12,819 nucleotides of DNA from Pseudoxanthomonas sp. (GTDB lineage: Bacteria; Pseudomonadota; Gammaproteobacteria; Xanthomonadales; Xanthomonadaceae): positions 1 to 12,819 of the forward strand of contig JAJAZJ010000088.1 of assembly GCA_026785795.1 (NCBI GenBank), given 5' to 3'. The position numbers were made by a program, and so were the translations under genes. A model generated the notes under the pieces. The model saw nothing but the letters and a program-made list of their open reading frames with translations, made no database searches and was not told the origin of the DNA. Each line of letters opens with the position of its first letter. Position 1 is the stretch's first letter. This document shows positions 1-7,102 of this stretch, in pieces.

Positions 1-43
1 CGGTCCCGCAAAGACCTCACCGCCAAGACAGAGAGTCCCGCCC

Positions 44-439
44 ATGGCGACCAAGCAACGTCCGCTCTCACCGCACCTGCAGGTCTATCGCTGGCAGATC
101 CAGATGGCGAGTTCCATCCTGCATCGTGCGACCGGCATCATCCTGAGCGTGGGTGCGCTGCTGATCGCTGCTGCGCTGCTGGCCATGGCCACCGGGCCGG
201 AGGCCTGGGAACAGGTGCGCAGCCTGGCTGGCTCGTGGTTCGGCCGGCTGATCCTGTTCGGATGGACCTGGGCTTTCGCCTACCACCTGCTCAACGGCAT
301 CCGCCACCTGGTACAGGATGCGGGATATGGCTTCAGCATTCCGGCATTTGTACGCAGCGGCTGGCTTTCGGTAGCGGGTAGCCTGGTGCTGACCGCTGCG
401 ATCTGGCTGCTGGTTGCGGCACGCGGAGGCTGGCTATGA
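44..439 (+). CDS. sdhC: Succinate dehydrogenase cytochrome b556 subunit SdhC
   Basis: This is one of two membrane anchors of complex II, which passes electrons from succinate to ubiquinone in the inner membrane. The 131-residue protein has the family's N-terminal signature: RPLSPHLQVY followed by SSILHRATG. By alignment with E. coli SdhC, S24 and R28 are the quinone-site residues. Its second signature is AYHLLNGIRHL, where H81 is the expected haem b ligand. Three hydrophobic segments are visible, at about 30-50, 66-88 and 108-127. The ATG at 44 follows a GAGAG (31-35) about 8 bases upstream. The stop overlaps the sdhD start by 4 bases (ATGA), so translation is probably coupled. Only 43 bases precede it, so the operon promoter may lie outside the window. 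The identification is firm. Confidence 0.96.
   Translation: MATKQRPLSPHLQVYRWQIQMASSILHRATGIILSVGALLIAAALLAMATGPEAWEQVRSLAGSWFGRLILFGWTWAFAYHLLNGIRHLVQDAGYGFSIPAFVRSGWLSVAGSLVLTAAIWLLVAARGGWL
425..429 (+). promoter_or_regulatory. Ribosome binding site for sdhD inside the sdhC 3' end
   Basis: GGAGG lies 6 bases before the ATG at 436, within the last codons of sdhC. It supports that ATG as the sdhD start and shows that sdhD can be initiated directly as well as by coupling to sdhC. Confidence 0.7.
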
Positions 440-825
440 ATCACCGCTACCGCACCCCGATCAAGCAGGCGCGCGGACTTGGCTCGGCCAAGGAGGGTAC
501 GCAGCACTTCATCCTGCAGCGCCTGACCGCGATCGCGCTGGTGTTCCTTGCCTGCTGGTTCCTGTATTTCGTGATCGGCTTGATGCAGGCCGACTACCTG
601 ACCGCCAGCGACGCGGTCGCCAGGCCGTGGAACGCGACCCTGCTGATCGCGTTCCTGCTGGCGATGTTCTGGCATGCACAGCTGGGCGTGCAGGTGGTCA
701 TCGAAGATTACGGTCATAGCCACGGTCCGGCGCTGGCCGCCCAGGTGGTGGTCCGTTTCGTCTGCATCCTGGCGGCGCTGGCCAGCGTATTTGCCGTGGT
801 GATCATCGCACTGGGCGGCGCCTGA
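436..825 (+). CDS. sdhD: Succinate dehydrogenase membrane anchor subunit SdhD
   Basis: This is the second membrane anchor of complex II; with SdhC it forms the haem and ubiquinone site. The protein has 129 residues and three hydrophobic segments, at about 31-50, 67-89 and 104-126. H80 (in WHAQLG) and the D91-Y92 pair have the same 11-residue spacing as H71 and D82-Y83 of E. coli SdhD, which ligate haem and contact quinone. The N-terminal part, with [13 protein letters not shown], is the usual SdhD opening. It overlaps sdhC by 4 bases, and 32 bases separate it from sdhA. Overall sequence similarity in this family is low, so the call rests on these residues, the length and the position between sdhC and sdhA. 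Confidence 0.95.
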   Translation: MNHRYRTPIKQARGLGSAKEGTQHFILQRLTAIALVFLACWFLYFVIGLMQADYLTASDAVARPWNATLLIAFLLAMFWHAQLGVQVVIEDYGHSHGPALAAQVVVRFVCILAALASVFAVVIIALGGA

Positions 826-841
826 CCCTGCAGGCGTCCAC

Positions 842-846
842 AAGGA
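842..846 (+). promoter_or_regulatory. Ribosome binding site for sdhA
   Basis: AAGGA lies 11 bases before the ATG at 858, in the short sdhD-sdhA gap. The spacing is long but usable, and no better start lies nearby. Confidence 0.5.
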
Positions 847-857
847 ATACTGAGTAC

Positions 858-2651
858 ATGACTTCCGCTTACAAGATCACCGAACACAAGTACGACATGG
901 TTGTCATCGGCGCCGGCGGCGCCGGCCTGCGTGCCACCTTCGGCCTGGCCGCCAAGGGCCTGCAGACGGTGTGCCTGACCAAGGTGTTCCCGACCCGTTC
1001 GCACACCGTCGCGGCGCAGGGCGGTATCTCCGCCGCGCTGGGTAACATGGGCGAGGACGACTGGCGCTACCACTTCTACGACACGATCAAGGGCTCCGAT
1101 TGGCTGGGCGACCAGGACGCCATTGAATACATGTGCCGCGAGGCCATTCCGGCGATCGTCGAGCTGGAACACTATGGCGTGCCCTTCAGTCGCACCGAGG
1201 AAGGCAAGATCTACCAGCGCCCTTTCGGCGGCATGACCACCAGGTACGGCGAAGGCCCGCCCGCGCAGCGCACCTGCGCCGCCGCCGACCGCACCGGCCA
1301 CGCGATTCTGCATACGCTTTACCAGCAGTCGCTGAAGCACGACGCGCGCTTCATGATCGAGTACTTCGCGCTGGACCTGATCTTCGACGAGGAGGGTGCC
1401 TGCAAGGGCGTGCTGGCGCTGGACATGGCCGAAGGTTCGCTGCACCTGTTCCGCGCCCAGGGCGTGGTGCTGGCTACCGGCGGCTATGGCCGCGCCTATT
1501 TCAGCGCCACGTCTGCCCACACCTGCACCGGCGACGGTGGCGGCCTTGCGCTGCGTGCTGGCCTGCCGCTGCAGGATATGGAGTTCGTGCAGTTCCATCC
1601 CACCGGAATCTACGGCGCCGGCTGCCTGATCACCGAGGGCGTGCGTGGCGAAGGCGGAATCCTGCGCAACAGCGACGGCGAGCGCTTCATGGAGCGCTAC
1701 GCACCGCAATACAAGGATCTGGCCTCGCGCGACGTGGTGTCACGCTCGATGACCATCGAGATCCGCGAAGGCCGCGGCGTGGGCGAGCACAAGGACCACA
1801 TCCTGCTCGACCTTACCCACCTGGGCCCGGATGTCATCAACGAAAAGCTGCCGGGCATTGCCGAAAGCGCACAGATCTTCGCCGGCGTCGACGTGACCAA
1901 GCAGCCAATCCCGGTGCTGCCCACCGTGCACTACAACATGGGCGGCATTCCAACCAACTACCACGGCGAAGTCGTGCGCAAGGTCGGCGACAACCCCGAC
2001 TCGGTGGTTCCCGGCCTGTACTCCATTGGCGAAGCGGCCTGCGTCTCGGTGCACGGCGCCAACCGCCTGGGCTCCAATTCGCTGCTGGACCTGGTGGTGT
2101 TCGGGCGCGCGGTGGCCAATCGCTGCGCCGAAACCATCACCGTCGGCGGGCCGCACAGCAAGTTGCCTTCGGATGTCTGCGACCGGGCGCTGTCGCAGCT
2201 GGACAAGCTGCGCAACGCCAACGGCGATACGCCCACTTCAGTGATCCGCGACAACATGCAGCGCACCATGCAGAATGACGCCGCCGTGTTCCGCACCAGC
2301 AAGACCCTGAAGGAAGGCTGCGACAAGATGGCCGGCATCTTCGATTCGTTCCAGGACGTGAAGGTGTCCGACCGTTCGCTGATCTGGAACTCGGACCTGC
2401 TGGAAACCTACGAGCTGCACAACCTGCTGCTCAACGCGGTGGCCACCATCAACTCGGCCGAACAGCGCCACGAAAGCCGCGGCGCGCATGCGCACGAGGA
2501 TTTTCCCGATCGCGACGATGTCAACTGGCAGAAGCACACCCTGGTCAACGTGGACGAACTGGGCAAGTGCAGTTTCGACTTCCGGCCGGTGCACATGTAC
2601 ACGTTGAGCAACGACGTGGAAGTGGTGCCGCCTAAGCCGCGCGTGTACTGA
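858..2651 (+). CDS. sdhA: Succinate dehydrogenase flavoprotein subunit SdhA
   Basis: This catalytic subunit oxidises succinate to fumarate on the cytoplasmic face of the inner membrane, using covalently bound FAD. At 597 residues it is close to the usual 588-600. The dinucleotide-binding motif [12 protein letters not shown] is at about 15-26. [10 protein letters not shown] follows, with H49 as the expected covalent FAD attachment site. Active-site blocks [24 protein letters not shown] and [15 protein letters not shown] are all present, as is the second FAD-binding stretch [17 protein letters not shown]. The C-terminal domain ends in the typical [22 protein letters not shown]. Its maturation factor sdhE is encoded downstream. 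The reading frame is intact with no missing catalytic residue. Confidence 0.98.
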   Translation: MTSAYKITEHKYDMVVIGAGGAGLRATFGLAAKGLQTVCLTKVFPTRSHTVAAQGGISAALGNMGEDDWRYHFYDTIKGSDWLGDQDAIEYMCREAIPAIVELEHYGVPFSRTEEGKIYQRPFGGMTTRYGEGPPAQRTCAAADRTGHAILHTLYQQSLKHDARFMIEYFALDLIFDEEGACKGVLALDMAEGSLHLFRAQGVVLATGGYGRAYFSATSAHTCTGDGGGLALRAGLPLQDMEFVQFHPTGIYGAGCLITEGVRGEGGILRNSDGERFMERYAPQYKDLASRDVVSRSMTIEIREGRGVGEHKDHILLDLTHLGPDVINEKLPGIAESAQIFAGVDVTKQPIPVLPTVHYNMGGIPTNYHGEVVRKVGDNPDSVVPGLYSIGEAACVSVHGANRLGSNSLLDLVVFGRAVANRCAETITVGGPHSKLPSDVCDRALSQLDKLRNANGDTPTSVIRDNMQRTMQNDAAVFRTSKTLKEGCDKMAGIFDSFQDVKVSDRSLIWNSDLLETYELHNLLLNAVATINSAEQRHESRGAHAHEDFPDRDDVNWQKHTLVNVDELGKCSFDFRPVHMYTLSNDVEVVPPKPRVY

Positions 2652-2654
2652 TGG

Positions 2655-2758
2655 CCGGGAATAGGGAATCGGGAAACGGGAATGGGAAAAGCGGCTGTGT
2701 CTGCAGCTGTCCGTATCCCGCCTTTACCCTTTCCCCATTCCCCATTCCCCATTCCCGG
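2655..2758. repeat. Inverted GGGAATN heptad repeat between sdhA and sdhB
   Basis: The 116-base gap between sdhA and sdhB is almost filled by this element. The left arm (2655-2694) reads as GGGAAT-type heptads, with GGG runs at 2657, 2664, 2671, 2678 and 2684. The right arm (2718-2758) is its imperfect reverse complement and contains three exact CCCCATT copies at 2733-2753. The arms could fold into a hairpin of about 40 base pairs around a loop of about 23 bases. Each arm also satisfies the four-run G-quadruplex pattern: the left on the + strand and the right on the - strand. Similar heptad repeats occur in Xanthomonas-group genomes, as I recall. The position inside an operon suggests it could affect sdhA/sdhB stoichiometry or mRNA stability, which is inference. 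Confidence 0.8.
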
Positions 2759-2767
2759 ATCTAAGAC

Positions 2768-3550
2768 ATGGCCGAATTCACCCTCCCCAAGAATTCAAAG
2801 ATAGGCAAGGGCGAGCATTTCGCCGCCAAGGGCGCGAAGAACCCGCGCACCTTCAAGGTGTATCGCTGGAGCCCCGACGACGACCAGAATCCGCGTACCG
2901 ACACCTACGAGGTTGACCTGGACGCGTGCGGTCCGATGGTCCTGGATGCGCTGATCAAGATCAAGAACGAGATCGATCCCACGCTCACCTTCCGCCGTTC
3001 CTGCCGCGAAGGCATTTGCGGTTCGTGCGCGATGAACATCGATGGCACCAATACGCTCGCCTGCACCAAGGCCATTGGCGATTGCGGCAAGGCCGAGGTG
3101 CCGATCTACCCGCTGCCGCACATGGACGTGATCAAGGACCTGGTGCCGGACCTGACCCACTTCTACGCCCAGTATGCCTCGATCAAACCGTGGATCCAGA
3201 CCGAGTCCGCGCCGCCGCCTGACCGTGAACGGCTGCAGTCGCCGGAAGACCGCAAGAAGCTGGATGGCCTGTACGAATGCATCCTGTGCGCCTGCTGCTC
3301 CACGGCCTGCCCCAGCTACTGGTGGAACGGCGATCGCTACCTGGGGCCGGCGGTGCTGCTTCAGGCCTACCGCTGGATCGTTGATTCGCGCGACGAGAAT
3401 ACGGGTGCCCGCCTCGACGACCTGGAAGATCCTTTCCGCCTGTACCGCTGCCACACCATCATGAACTGCGCGCGGACCTGCCCCAAGGGCCTGAATCCTG
3501 CGCTGGCCATCGCCGAAATCAAGAAACTGATGCTGGCGCGCCGCGCCTGA
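2768..3550 (+). CDS. sdhB: Succinate dehydrogenase iron-sulfur subunit SdhB
   Basis: This subunit carries electrons from the SdhA flavin through three iron-sulfur clusters to the quinone site. All cluster ligands are visible in 260 residues. The [2Fe-2S] site is C79, C84, C87 and C99 ([10 protein letters not shown] then LACTK). The [4Fe-4S] site is C171, C174, C177 and C238. The [3Fe-4S] site is C181, C228 and C234 ([12 protein letters not shown] and [12 protein letters not shown]). The N-terminus is about 20 residues longer than in E. coli, as is common in this group. The ATG at 2768 has only a weak upstream purine stretch (GGATCTAAG), and the repeat ends 9 bases before it, so folding of that repeat could affect initiation. 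Confidence 0.97.
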   Translation: MAEFTLPKNSKIGKGEHFAAKGAKNPRTFKVYRWSPDDDQNPRTDTYEVDLDACGPMVLDALIKIKNEIDPTLTFRRSCREGICGSCAMNIDGTNTLACTKAIGDCGKAEVPIYPLPHMDVIKDLVPDLTHFYAQYASIKPWIQTESAPPPDRERLQSPEDRKKLDGLYECILCACCSTACPSYWWNGDRYLGPAVLLQAYRWIVDSRDENTGARLDDLEDPFRLYRCHTIMNCARTCPKGLNPALAIAEIKKLMLARRA

Positions 3551-3598
3551 GCCCGCACCCGTGCGCTGGCTGTTTTCGGCCACGCCACGACCACCCCC

Positions 3599-3603
3599 GG
3601 AGG
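3599..3603 (+). promoter_or_regulatory. Ribosome binding site deciding the MAPEG start
   Basis: GGAGG sits in the 57-base gap after sdhB. It is 4 bases from the GTG at 3608, which is tight, and 13 bases from the in-frame GTG at 3617. Either could be the start; I used 3608. Confidence 0.55.
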
Positions 3604-3607
3604 CGCA

Positions 3608-4027
3608 GTGGCATCGGTGTCGATCTTCTGGCCTGCAGTGGCCATGGTCCTTTTGGCTTTCACGGTCATGTTCCTGATGGGCCGTGAGCGCATTGGGCAA
3701 CTCACGCGCAAGCGCGTGCACCCGCAGGCCATCGCACTGTCTGCACAGCTGGCCACCCAGCTGGACGACACGCGCTGCTCGGACAATTTCCGCAACCAGT
3801 TTGAACTGCCGGTCCTGTTCTATGTGGCGCTGGTGGTGGCTTTCCTGACCGGGCAGGTCACCCTGCTGGTGCTGGGGCTGGCTTGGGCTTTCGTGGCCTT
3901 GCGCTATGCGCACAGCGTGATCCACTGCAGCTACAACAAGGTGCGGCATCGTTTCGCAGTGTTCGTGGCCGGCGCCGCGGTGTTGCTGCTGCTGTGGCTG
4001 CGCCTGGCCTCTGGGCTGCTGGGTTGA
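3608..4027 (+). CDS. MAPEG-family small membrane protein
   Basis: The 139-residue protein is very hydrophobic, with four probable membrane segments at about 5-25, 66-84, 86-102 and 115-137. The stretches [15 protein letters not shown] and [16 protein letters not shown], followed by VRHRF, match the conserved core of the MAPEG family (membrane-associated proteins in eicosanoid and glutathione metabolism). In eukaryotes that family includes microsomal glutathione transferases and leukotriene C4 synthase. Bacterial members near sdh genes have no assigned substrate that I know of, so activity cannot be claimed. The gene starts at GTG 3608 after a GGAGG. Its stop overlaps the proposed TTG start of sdhE, placing it in the same transcription unit. 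Confidence 0.85.
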   Translation: MASVSIFWPAVAMVLLAFTVMFLMGRERIGQLTRKRVHPQAIALSAQLATQLDDTRCSDNFRNQFELPVLFYVALVVAFLTGQVTLLVLGLAWAFVALRYAHSVIHCSYNKVRHRFAVFVAGAAVLLLLWLRLASGLLG

Positions 4028-4281
4028 CCGCCGAAGCCGAAGCGCTGGAGCTCAAGCGCCTTCGCTGGCGCTGCCGGCGCGGGATGCGCGAGCTGGACCA
4101 GCTGTTCGGTCGTTACCTGGACCGCGAATGGGCCCAGGCTTCCGAGGCCGAGCGCGGGGTTTTCCTACAGCTGATCGACTGCGAGGACGATAAGCTCTGG
4201 CGCTGGTTCATGGGCTACGAGCAATGTCCCGATGTCGCACTTCAGCAACTTATCCGGTCCATCGCCCAGCTGCCGGCTTGA
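4024..4281 (+). CDS. sdhE: FAD assembly factor SdhE (YgfY/CptB)
   Basis: SdhE is a small cytoplasmic protein that binds SdhA and promotes covalent attachment of FAD. The 85-residue product contains the family hallmark RGxxE as R19-G-M-R-E23 within CRRGMRELD. It aligns well with E. coli SdhE from there to the end (for example [17 protein letters not shown] against FIRLLECDDPDLFNWLM). The start is inferred: the frame stays open far upstream, but family length and the junction point to TTG 4024, which overlaps the MAPEG stop in TTGA. No clear ribosome binding site precedes it, so coupling to the upstream gene is likely. The assignment is firm; the exact start is less so. Confidence 0.9.
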   Translation: MTAEAEALELKRLRWRCRRGMRELDQLFGRYLDREWAQASEAERGVFLQLIDCEDDKLWRWFMGYEQCPDVALQQLIRSIAQLPA

Positions 4282-4684
4282 GTGGCGCCCATCGCGCTGC
4301 CTGGCCACTGCACTGCTTTCATTGGCCGTGCTGGCCTCGTTCTCGACGCTGGTAACGGACATGCCGCGCTGGCTGGCCTGGCCGCTGGCGCTGGTGGTGC
4401 TGGTGCGGGGCACCTGGCAGGGGTGGCGCCATCTGCACTTGCCGCCTCAGCAGTTCCTGTTCCCGGGCAATGACCTGGCGCCCATGCGCGATGGCCAACC
4501 TATCGGCGATGTTTCCCTGCAATGGCGCGGACCGCTGGCCTTCCTGTGCTGGCGGGAGCGGGGCGGCCGGCTGCAGCGGTTGGCCTGGTGGCCGGACAAC
4601 CTGCCTGCCGCAAGCCGACGTGAACTGCGTCTGGCCGTGGGCAGCGGAAATGCTGCGCCAAGGCGCCCGGGAATGGCACCATAG
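4232..4684 (+). CDS. ygfX: YgfX/CptA-family inner membrane protein
   Basis: The 150-residue protein has two probable membrane segments at about 23-41 and 47-65, then a soluble domain with [23 protein letters not shown] and [15 protein letters not shown]. This layout, and the WRG...R...GG...L...PD...A..R.LR pattern, resemble E. coli YgfX, which lies beside sdhE (ygfY). YgfX has been reported as a toxin (CptA) that interferes with MreB and FtsZ, with SdhE as proposed antitoxin; that view competes with the flavinylation role of SdhE. The ATG at 4232 puts the first 50 bases inside sdhE in another frame. The segment just after it ([10 protein letters not shown]) already resembles the family N-terminus, supporting this start. 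The identification rests on context plus modest similarity. Confidence 0.75.
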   Translation: MSHFSNLSGPSPSCRLEWRPSRCLATALLSLAVLASFSTLVTDMPRWLAWPLALVVLVRGTWQGWRHLHLPPQQFLFPGNDLAPMRDGQPIGDVSLQWRGPLAFLCWRERGGRLQRLAWWPDNLPAASRRELRLAVGSGNAAPRRPGMAP

Positions 4685-4715
4685 CGCAAGGGCTTGGGAA
4701 GCAGCATGGAGCAGG

Positions 4716-4824
4716 TCGCGTTGCCTTCCAACAGCCGTCGTTTGGTGTTGCGCAGCGCAGTGACCTGTTGGCCGCAAGGTCAAGCGGTGCGGCGCCGCAT
4801 GGTGGCCATTGGAAGGCAACCCGA
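4716..4824. repeat. Structured intergenic element with a perfect 12-bp inverted repeat
   Basis: GTTGCCTTCCAA at 4720-4731 is repeated in exact inverse as TTGGAAGGCAAC at 4809-4820. After one mismatch, the pairing extends three more bases outward (4716-4718 with 4822-4824). The 77-base interior holds a nested hairpin: TGACC (4761-4765) pairs with GGTCA (4778-4782), with an inner TTG-GCCG-CAA stem-loop. It also holds the palindrome GCGGCGCCGC just after. It lies between ygfX and lolC where no convincing gene is seen. It might be a structured 5' leader or small RNA, or a small palindromic repeat; I cannot decide from one copy. Confidence 0.45.
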
Positions 4825-4837
4825 TGGGCCGGAACTG

Positions 4838-4854
4838 GCGGCGCGAGGCGCCGC
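4838..4854. repeat. GC-rich hairpin upstream of lolC
   Basis: GCGGCGC (4838-4844) and GCGCCGC (4848-4854) form a perfect 7-bp stem with a three-base GAG loop. No T-run follows, so it does not look like a complete intrinsic terminator. It may contribute to transcript ending or pausing between ygfX and lolC. Confidence 0.35.
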
Positions 4855-4868
4855 GCCATCACTCGGTC

Positions 4869-4884
4869 GTGTATCGGCATACAC
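4869..4884. promoter_or_regulatory. 16-bp dyad, candidate promoter/operator of lolC-lolD
   Basis: GTGTATCGGCATACAC is a perfect 6-bp inverted repeat around a 4-base centre. Its right half overlaps TACACT (4880-4885), a fair -10 box, about 70 bases before the lolC start; I see no good -35 box at the usual distance. The site could bind a dimeric regulator or simply be the promoter core. Confidence 0.3.
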
Positions 4885-4956
4885 TCCCTCGTTCTTCCTT
4901 GCTCCACACATCGCCAGTTCCGGCGCAGCCCACTCCATGATGCTTACCAGGCCCTG

Positions 4957-6201
4957 ATGTTCAAACCCATCCCTGTCGCCATCGGCCTGCGCTACCTGCG
5001 CGCCAAGCGCCGCAACGGCTTTATCTCCTTCATTTCCCTGGCCTCGATCCTCGGCATCGCCCTTGGCGTGACCGTGCTGATCACCACGCTTTCGGTGATG
5101 AGCGGGTTCCAGCGTGAGATCCGCGACCGCATGCTGCAGATGACCGCGCATGCCACGGTCAGCGCGGCCGGCGAGGCGATGACGGATTGGCCACACGCCG
5201 TGGCCGTGGCCATGCAGGACCCGCGGGTAGCAGGCGCGGCACCCTACGTGGACATACAGGCGTTGATCAAGGGCTCGCACAACCAGCCGGCCATGGTCCG
5301 TGGCATCGTCCCGGAGCAGGAGAAACAGGTGTCGGTGCTGGCCCAGAAGATGAAGCGGGGCAGCGTGGACAGCCTGGTCCCGGGCTCGTTCAACATCGTG
5401 CTCGGCACTGAGCTGGCGCTGTGGCTGGGGGTGGGCGTAGGTGACAGCGTCGTGGTGATGCTGGCGGACGAACGCATCACCGCAGTCGGCGCGGTGCCCA
5501 GCCTGAAGCGATTCCAGGTCAGCGGTATCTTCGAAGCAGGCTACAACGAGATCGACAAGGGCCTGGCCGTGGTCAACATGTCCGACCTGCAGCGCGTGTT
5601 GCGCATGGACGAAGGAGTAACCGGGGTGCGCCTGAAGCTCAAGGACATGGATCAATCCTGGGCGGTTGCGCGTGACCTGGCCGAGCGCCTGCAGGGGCCA
5701 TACCGGATCAGCGATTGGACCAGCGAGAACGCCAACCTCTACCATTCGCTGAAGATGGAAAAAACGGTGATGGGTATCCTGCTGTCGCTGATCATCGCGA
5801 TGGGCGCGTTCAACCTGGTGTCCTCGCTGGTCATGCTGGTCACCGACAAGCAGGCCGACATTGCCATCCTGCGCACGCTGGGCCTGACCCCGCGCGGGGT
5901 GATGCAGGTGTTCATGGTGCAGGGATCGCTGATCGGGATCATCGGCACGGTGCTGGGCGTGGTAGGCGGCATCCTGCTGACCTTGAACCTGGAACGCATC
6001 CTTGGCCTGATCGAGTCCGCGTTCAATGTCACCCTGCTGCCTGCCGATGTCTACTACATCACCGGCCTGCCCTATGACCTGAAGTCCAGCGACGTGCTGG
6101 TGATCACGCTGGTGGCGCTGGGCATGAGTTTCCTGGCCACGCTTTACCCAGCCTGGCGTGCAGCGCGTACCGACCCGGCAGAGGCCCTGCGCTATGAATA
6201 A
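4957..6201 (+). CDS. lolC: Lipoprotein-releasing ABC transporter permease (LolC/LolF type)
   Basis: This inner-membrane permease extracts mature lipoproteins so that LolA can carry them to the outer membrane. The protein has 414 residues. It begins with the family block [19 protein letters not shown] and a first membrane segment at about 22-48. A large periplasmic domain follows, then an FtsX-type domain with membrane segments at about 270-295, 314-343 and 379-399. [18 protein letters not shown] and [15 protein letters not shown] are typical. Around 165-190, [10 protein letters not shown] aligns with the LolA-binding hook region of E. coli LolC. The frame is open back to 4768, but the extra 63 residues are not family-like and cross the structured element, so ATG 4957 is preferred. 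No second permease gene is adjacent. Confidence 0.92.
   Translation: MFKPIPVAIGLRYLRAKRRNGFISFISLASILGIALGVTVLITTLSVMSGFQREIRDRMLQMTAHATVSAAGEAMTDWPHAVAVAMQDPRVAGAAPYVDIQALIKGSHNQPAMVRGIVPEQEKQVSVLAQKMKRGSVDSLVPGSFNIVLGTELALWLGVGVGDSVVVMLADERITAVGAVPSLKRFQVSGIFEAGYNEIDKGLAVVNMSDLQRVLRMDEGVTGVRLKLKDMDQSWAVARDLAERLQGPYRISDWTSENANLYHSLKMEKTVMGILLSLIIAMGAFNLVSSLVMLVTDKQADIAILRTLGLTPRGVMQVFMVQGSLIGIIGTVLGVVGGILLTLNLERILGLIESAFNVTLLPADVYYITGLPYDLKSSDVLVITLVALGMSFLATLYPAWRAARTDPAEALRYE
6180..6184 (+). promoter_or_regulatory. Ribosome binding site deciding the lolD start
   Basis: AGAGG lies 9 bases before ATG 6194, inside the end of lolC. It supports that start over an in-frame upstream GTG at 6158, which would enlarge the overlap and add 12 non-family residues. 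Confidence 0.55.
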
Positions 6202-6928
6202 GGGCAGGAAACCCGGAAAGGGCAATGGAAACCCAAGCGACCTGGTTATCCAGGCCGAAGGCCTGGCCAAGACTTACGCCGAGGGAAAGCTGCGCACCCC
6301 GGTGTTCGACGGCTTGAATCTTGCGGTGGAGCCCGGTGAAACCGTGGCCATCGTAGGCGCATCGGGTGCGGGCAAGAGCACCCTGCTGCACCTGCTGGGC
6401 GGGCTGGATACGCCCACCGCTGGCGAGGTCTACGTGGCCGGGCAGAAGATGTCGGACCTGTCGGATAGTGCGCGCGGAAAATTGCGCAACCATGCGCTTG
6501 GTTTCGTCTACCAGTTCCATCACCTGCTGCCGGAATTCACTGCGTTGGAAAACGTGATGATGCCGGTCATGCTGGGCGGTGCGGGCGTGTCCACGGCAGA
6601 GGAACGCGCACGCACCCTGCTTGAAAGAGTGGGTCTTGGCCATCGCATCCAGCACAAGCCCGGAGAGCTCTCCGGCGGTGAACGCCAGCGGGCCGCGGTG
6701 GCGCGTGCACTGGTCAACCAGCCAGCGTGCGTGCTGGGCGATGAGCCTACCGGCAACCTTGACGGGAAGACCGCCGCCAACGTGTTCGAGTTGATGCTGG
6801 AACTCAACCGCGCACAGCGGACCAGCCTGGTGCTGGTGACCCACGACCGGCGCCTGGCCAGGCGATTGGATCGGGTGCTGGAGCTGCACCAGGGGCGCTT
6901 GCGGGAACTGCCCGCCGCCGAGGCCTGA
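6194..6928 (+). CDS. lolD: Lipoprotein-releasing ABC transporter ATPase LolD
   Basis: This cytoplasmic ATPase drives lipoprotein release by the permease encoded just before it. The 244-residue protein carries the complete nucleotide-binding set. Walker [10 protein letters not shown] is at 55-63, the Q-loop region is [17 protein letters not shown], the signature LSGGERQ is at 159-165, Walker B VLGDEP is at 180-185 and the switch histidine is H217. The [14 protein letters not shown] block is typical of LolD within the wider MacB/FtsE group. Its start overlaps the lolC stop by 8 bases, consistent with coupled, stoichiometric expression. About 15 polar, basic residues precede the conserved domain. 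The context makes LolD much more likely than another ATPase of this group. Confidence 0.95.
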   Translation: MNKGRKPGKGNGNPSDLVIQAEGLAKTYAEGKLRTPVFDGLNLAVEPGETVAIVGASGAGKSTLLHLLGGLDTPTAGEVYVAGQKMSDLSDSARGKLRNHALGFVYQFHHLLPEFTALENVMMPVMLGGAGVSTAEERARTLLERVGLGHRIQHKPGELSGGERQRAAVARALVNQPACVLGDEPTGNLDGKTAANVFELMLELNRAQRTSLVLVTHDRRLARRLDRVLELHQGRLRELPAAEA

Positions 6929-6942
6929 GCAGGCCGTCCGGA

Positions 6943-6967
6943 ACCGCTGCACCAGCCGCGGGTTTTT
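6943..6967 (+). terminator. Weak candidate terminator after lolD
   Basis: A short imperfect stem (ACCGC against GCGGGT, with an inner GCTG/CAGC alternative) is followed directly by TTTTT at 6963-6967, 15 bases after the lolD stop. The stem is bulged and short, so read-through into comEC is plausible. Confidence 0.3.
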
Positions 6968-7045
6968 CCTACCTGCGAGCGACGGGTCTGCTGATGGTGC
7001 CGGCAGCGGGCCGGCCGACATCATGATCGTGCCAGTCAGCTCATC

Positions 7046-7070
7046 CGGAATGATTCCGTATGCGGTACGG
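7046..7070. promoter_or_regulatory. Two overlapping dyads upstream of comEC
   Basis: CGGAAT-G-ATTCCG (7046-7058) overlaps CCGTA-TGCGG-TACGG (7056-7070). Both are perfect inverted repeats sharing three bases, so as RNA hairpins they would exclude one another. They lie 33-57 bases before the comEC start, in the 174-base lolD-comEC gap, which holds no other recognisable gene. A regulatory role is a guess. Confidence 0.25.
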
Positions 7071-7092
7071 CTGGCGCAGGTGCACGGTCTTG

Positions 7093-7097
7093 AAGGG
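7093..7097 (+). promoter_or_regulatory. Ribosome binding site for comEC
   Basis: AAGGG lies 5 bases before the ATG at 7103, giving a clear start to the first gene of the comEC-lpxK run. Confidence 0.6.
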
Positions 7098-7102
7098 TCG
7101 CC

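Noticed and set aside
3554..3575. CGCAC-CC-GTGCG followed by TTTT after sdhB, as a terminator
   Set aside because: The loop is only two bases and the T-run is short and offset by several bases. The MAPEG gene and sdhE follow closely, so an operon end here is not supported.
2795..3949. Long - strand open frame (384 codons) opposite sdhB and the MAPEG gene
   Set aside because: It has no family features, spans two real genes and the gap between them, and has a composition typical of antisense frames in high-GC DNA.
3883..4023. Upstream extension of the sdhE frame inside the MAPEG gene
   Set aside because: The residues do not resemble SdhE. The conserved domain begins just after the TTG at 4024, and family proteins are about 85-90 residues.
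4024..4684. sdhE-ygfX as a new toxin-antitoxin system
   Set aside because: The pair is already described as CptB/CptA in E. coli, and sdhE here is better explained as the flavinylation factor of the adjacent sdh genes.
4768..4956. N-terminal extension of lolC by 63 codons
   Set aside because: The extra residues are arginine/histidine-rich and not family-like, and they cross the structured intergenic element. Starting at 4957 gives the usual length of about 414 residues.
4694..4957. 87-codon open frame from TTG 4694 in the ygfX-lolC gap
   Set aside because: It starts at TTG with no convincing ribosome site, has no recognisable motif and overlaps the inverted repeat. Only its last six codons are of mild interest as a leader.
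4780..6270. Long - strand open frame (496 codons) opposite lolC
   Set aside because: It is the same antisense artefact: no recognisable domain, and lolC on the + strand is well supported.
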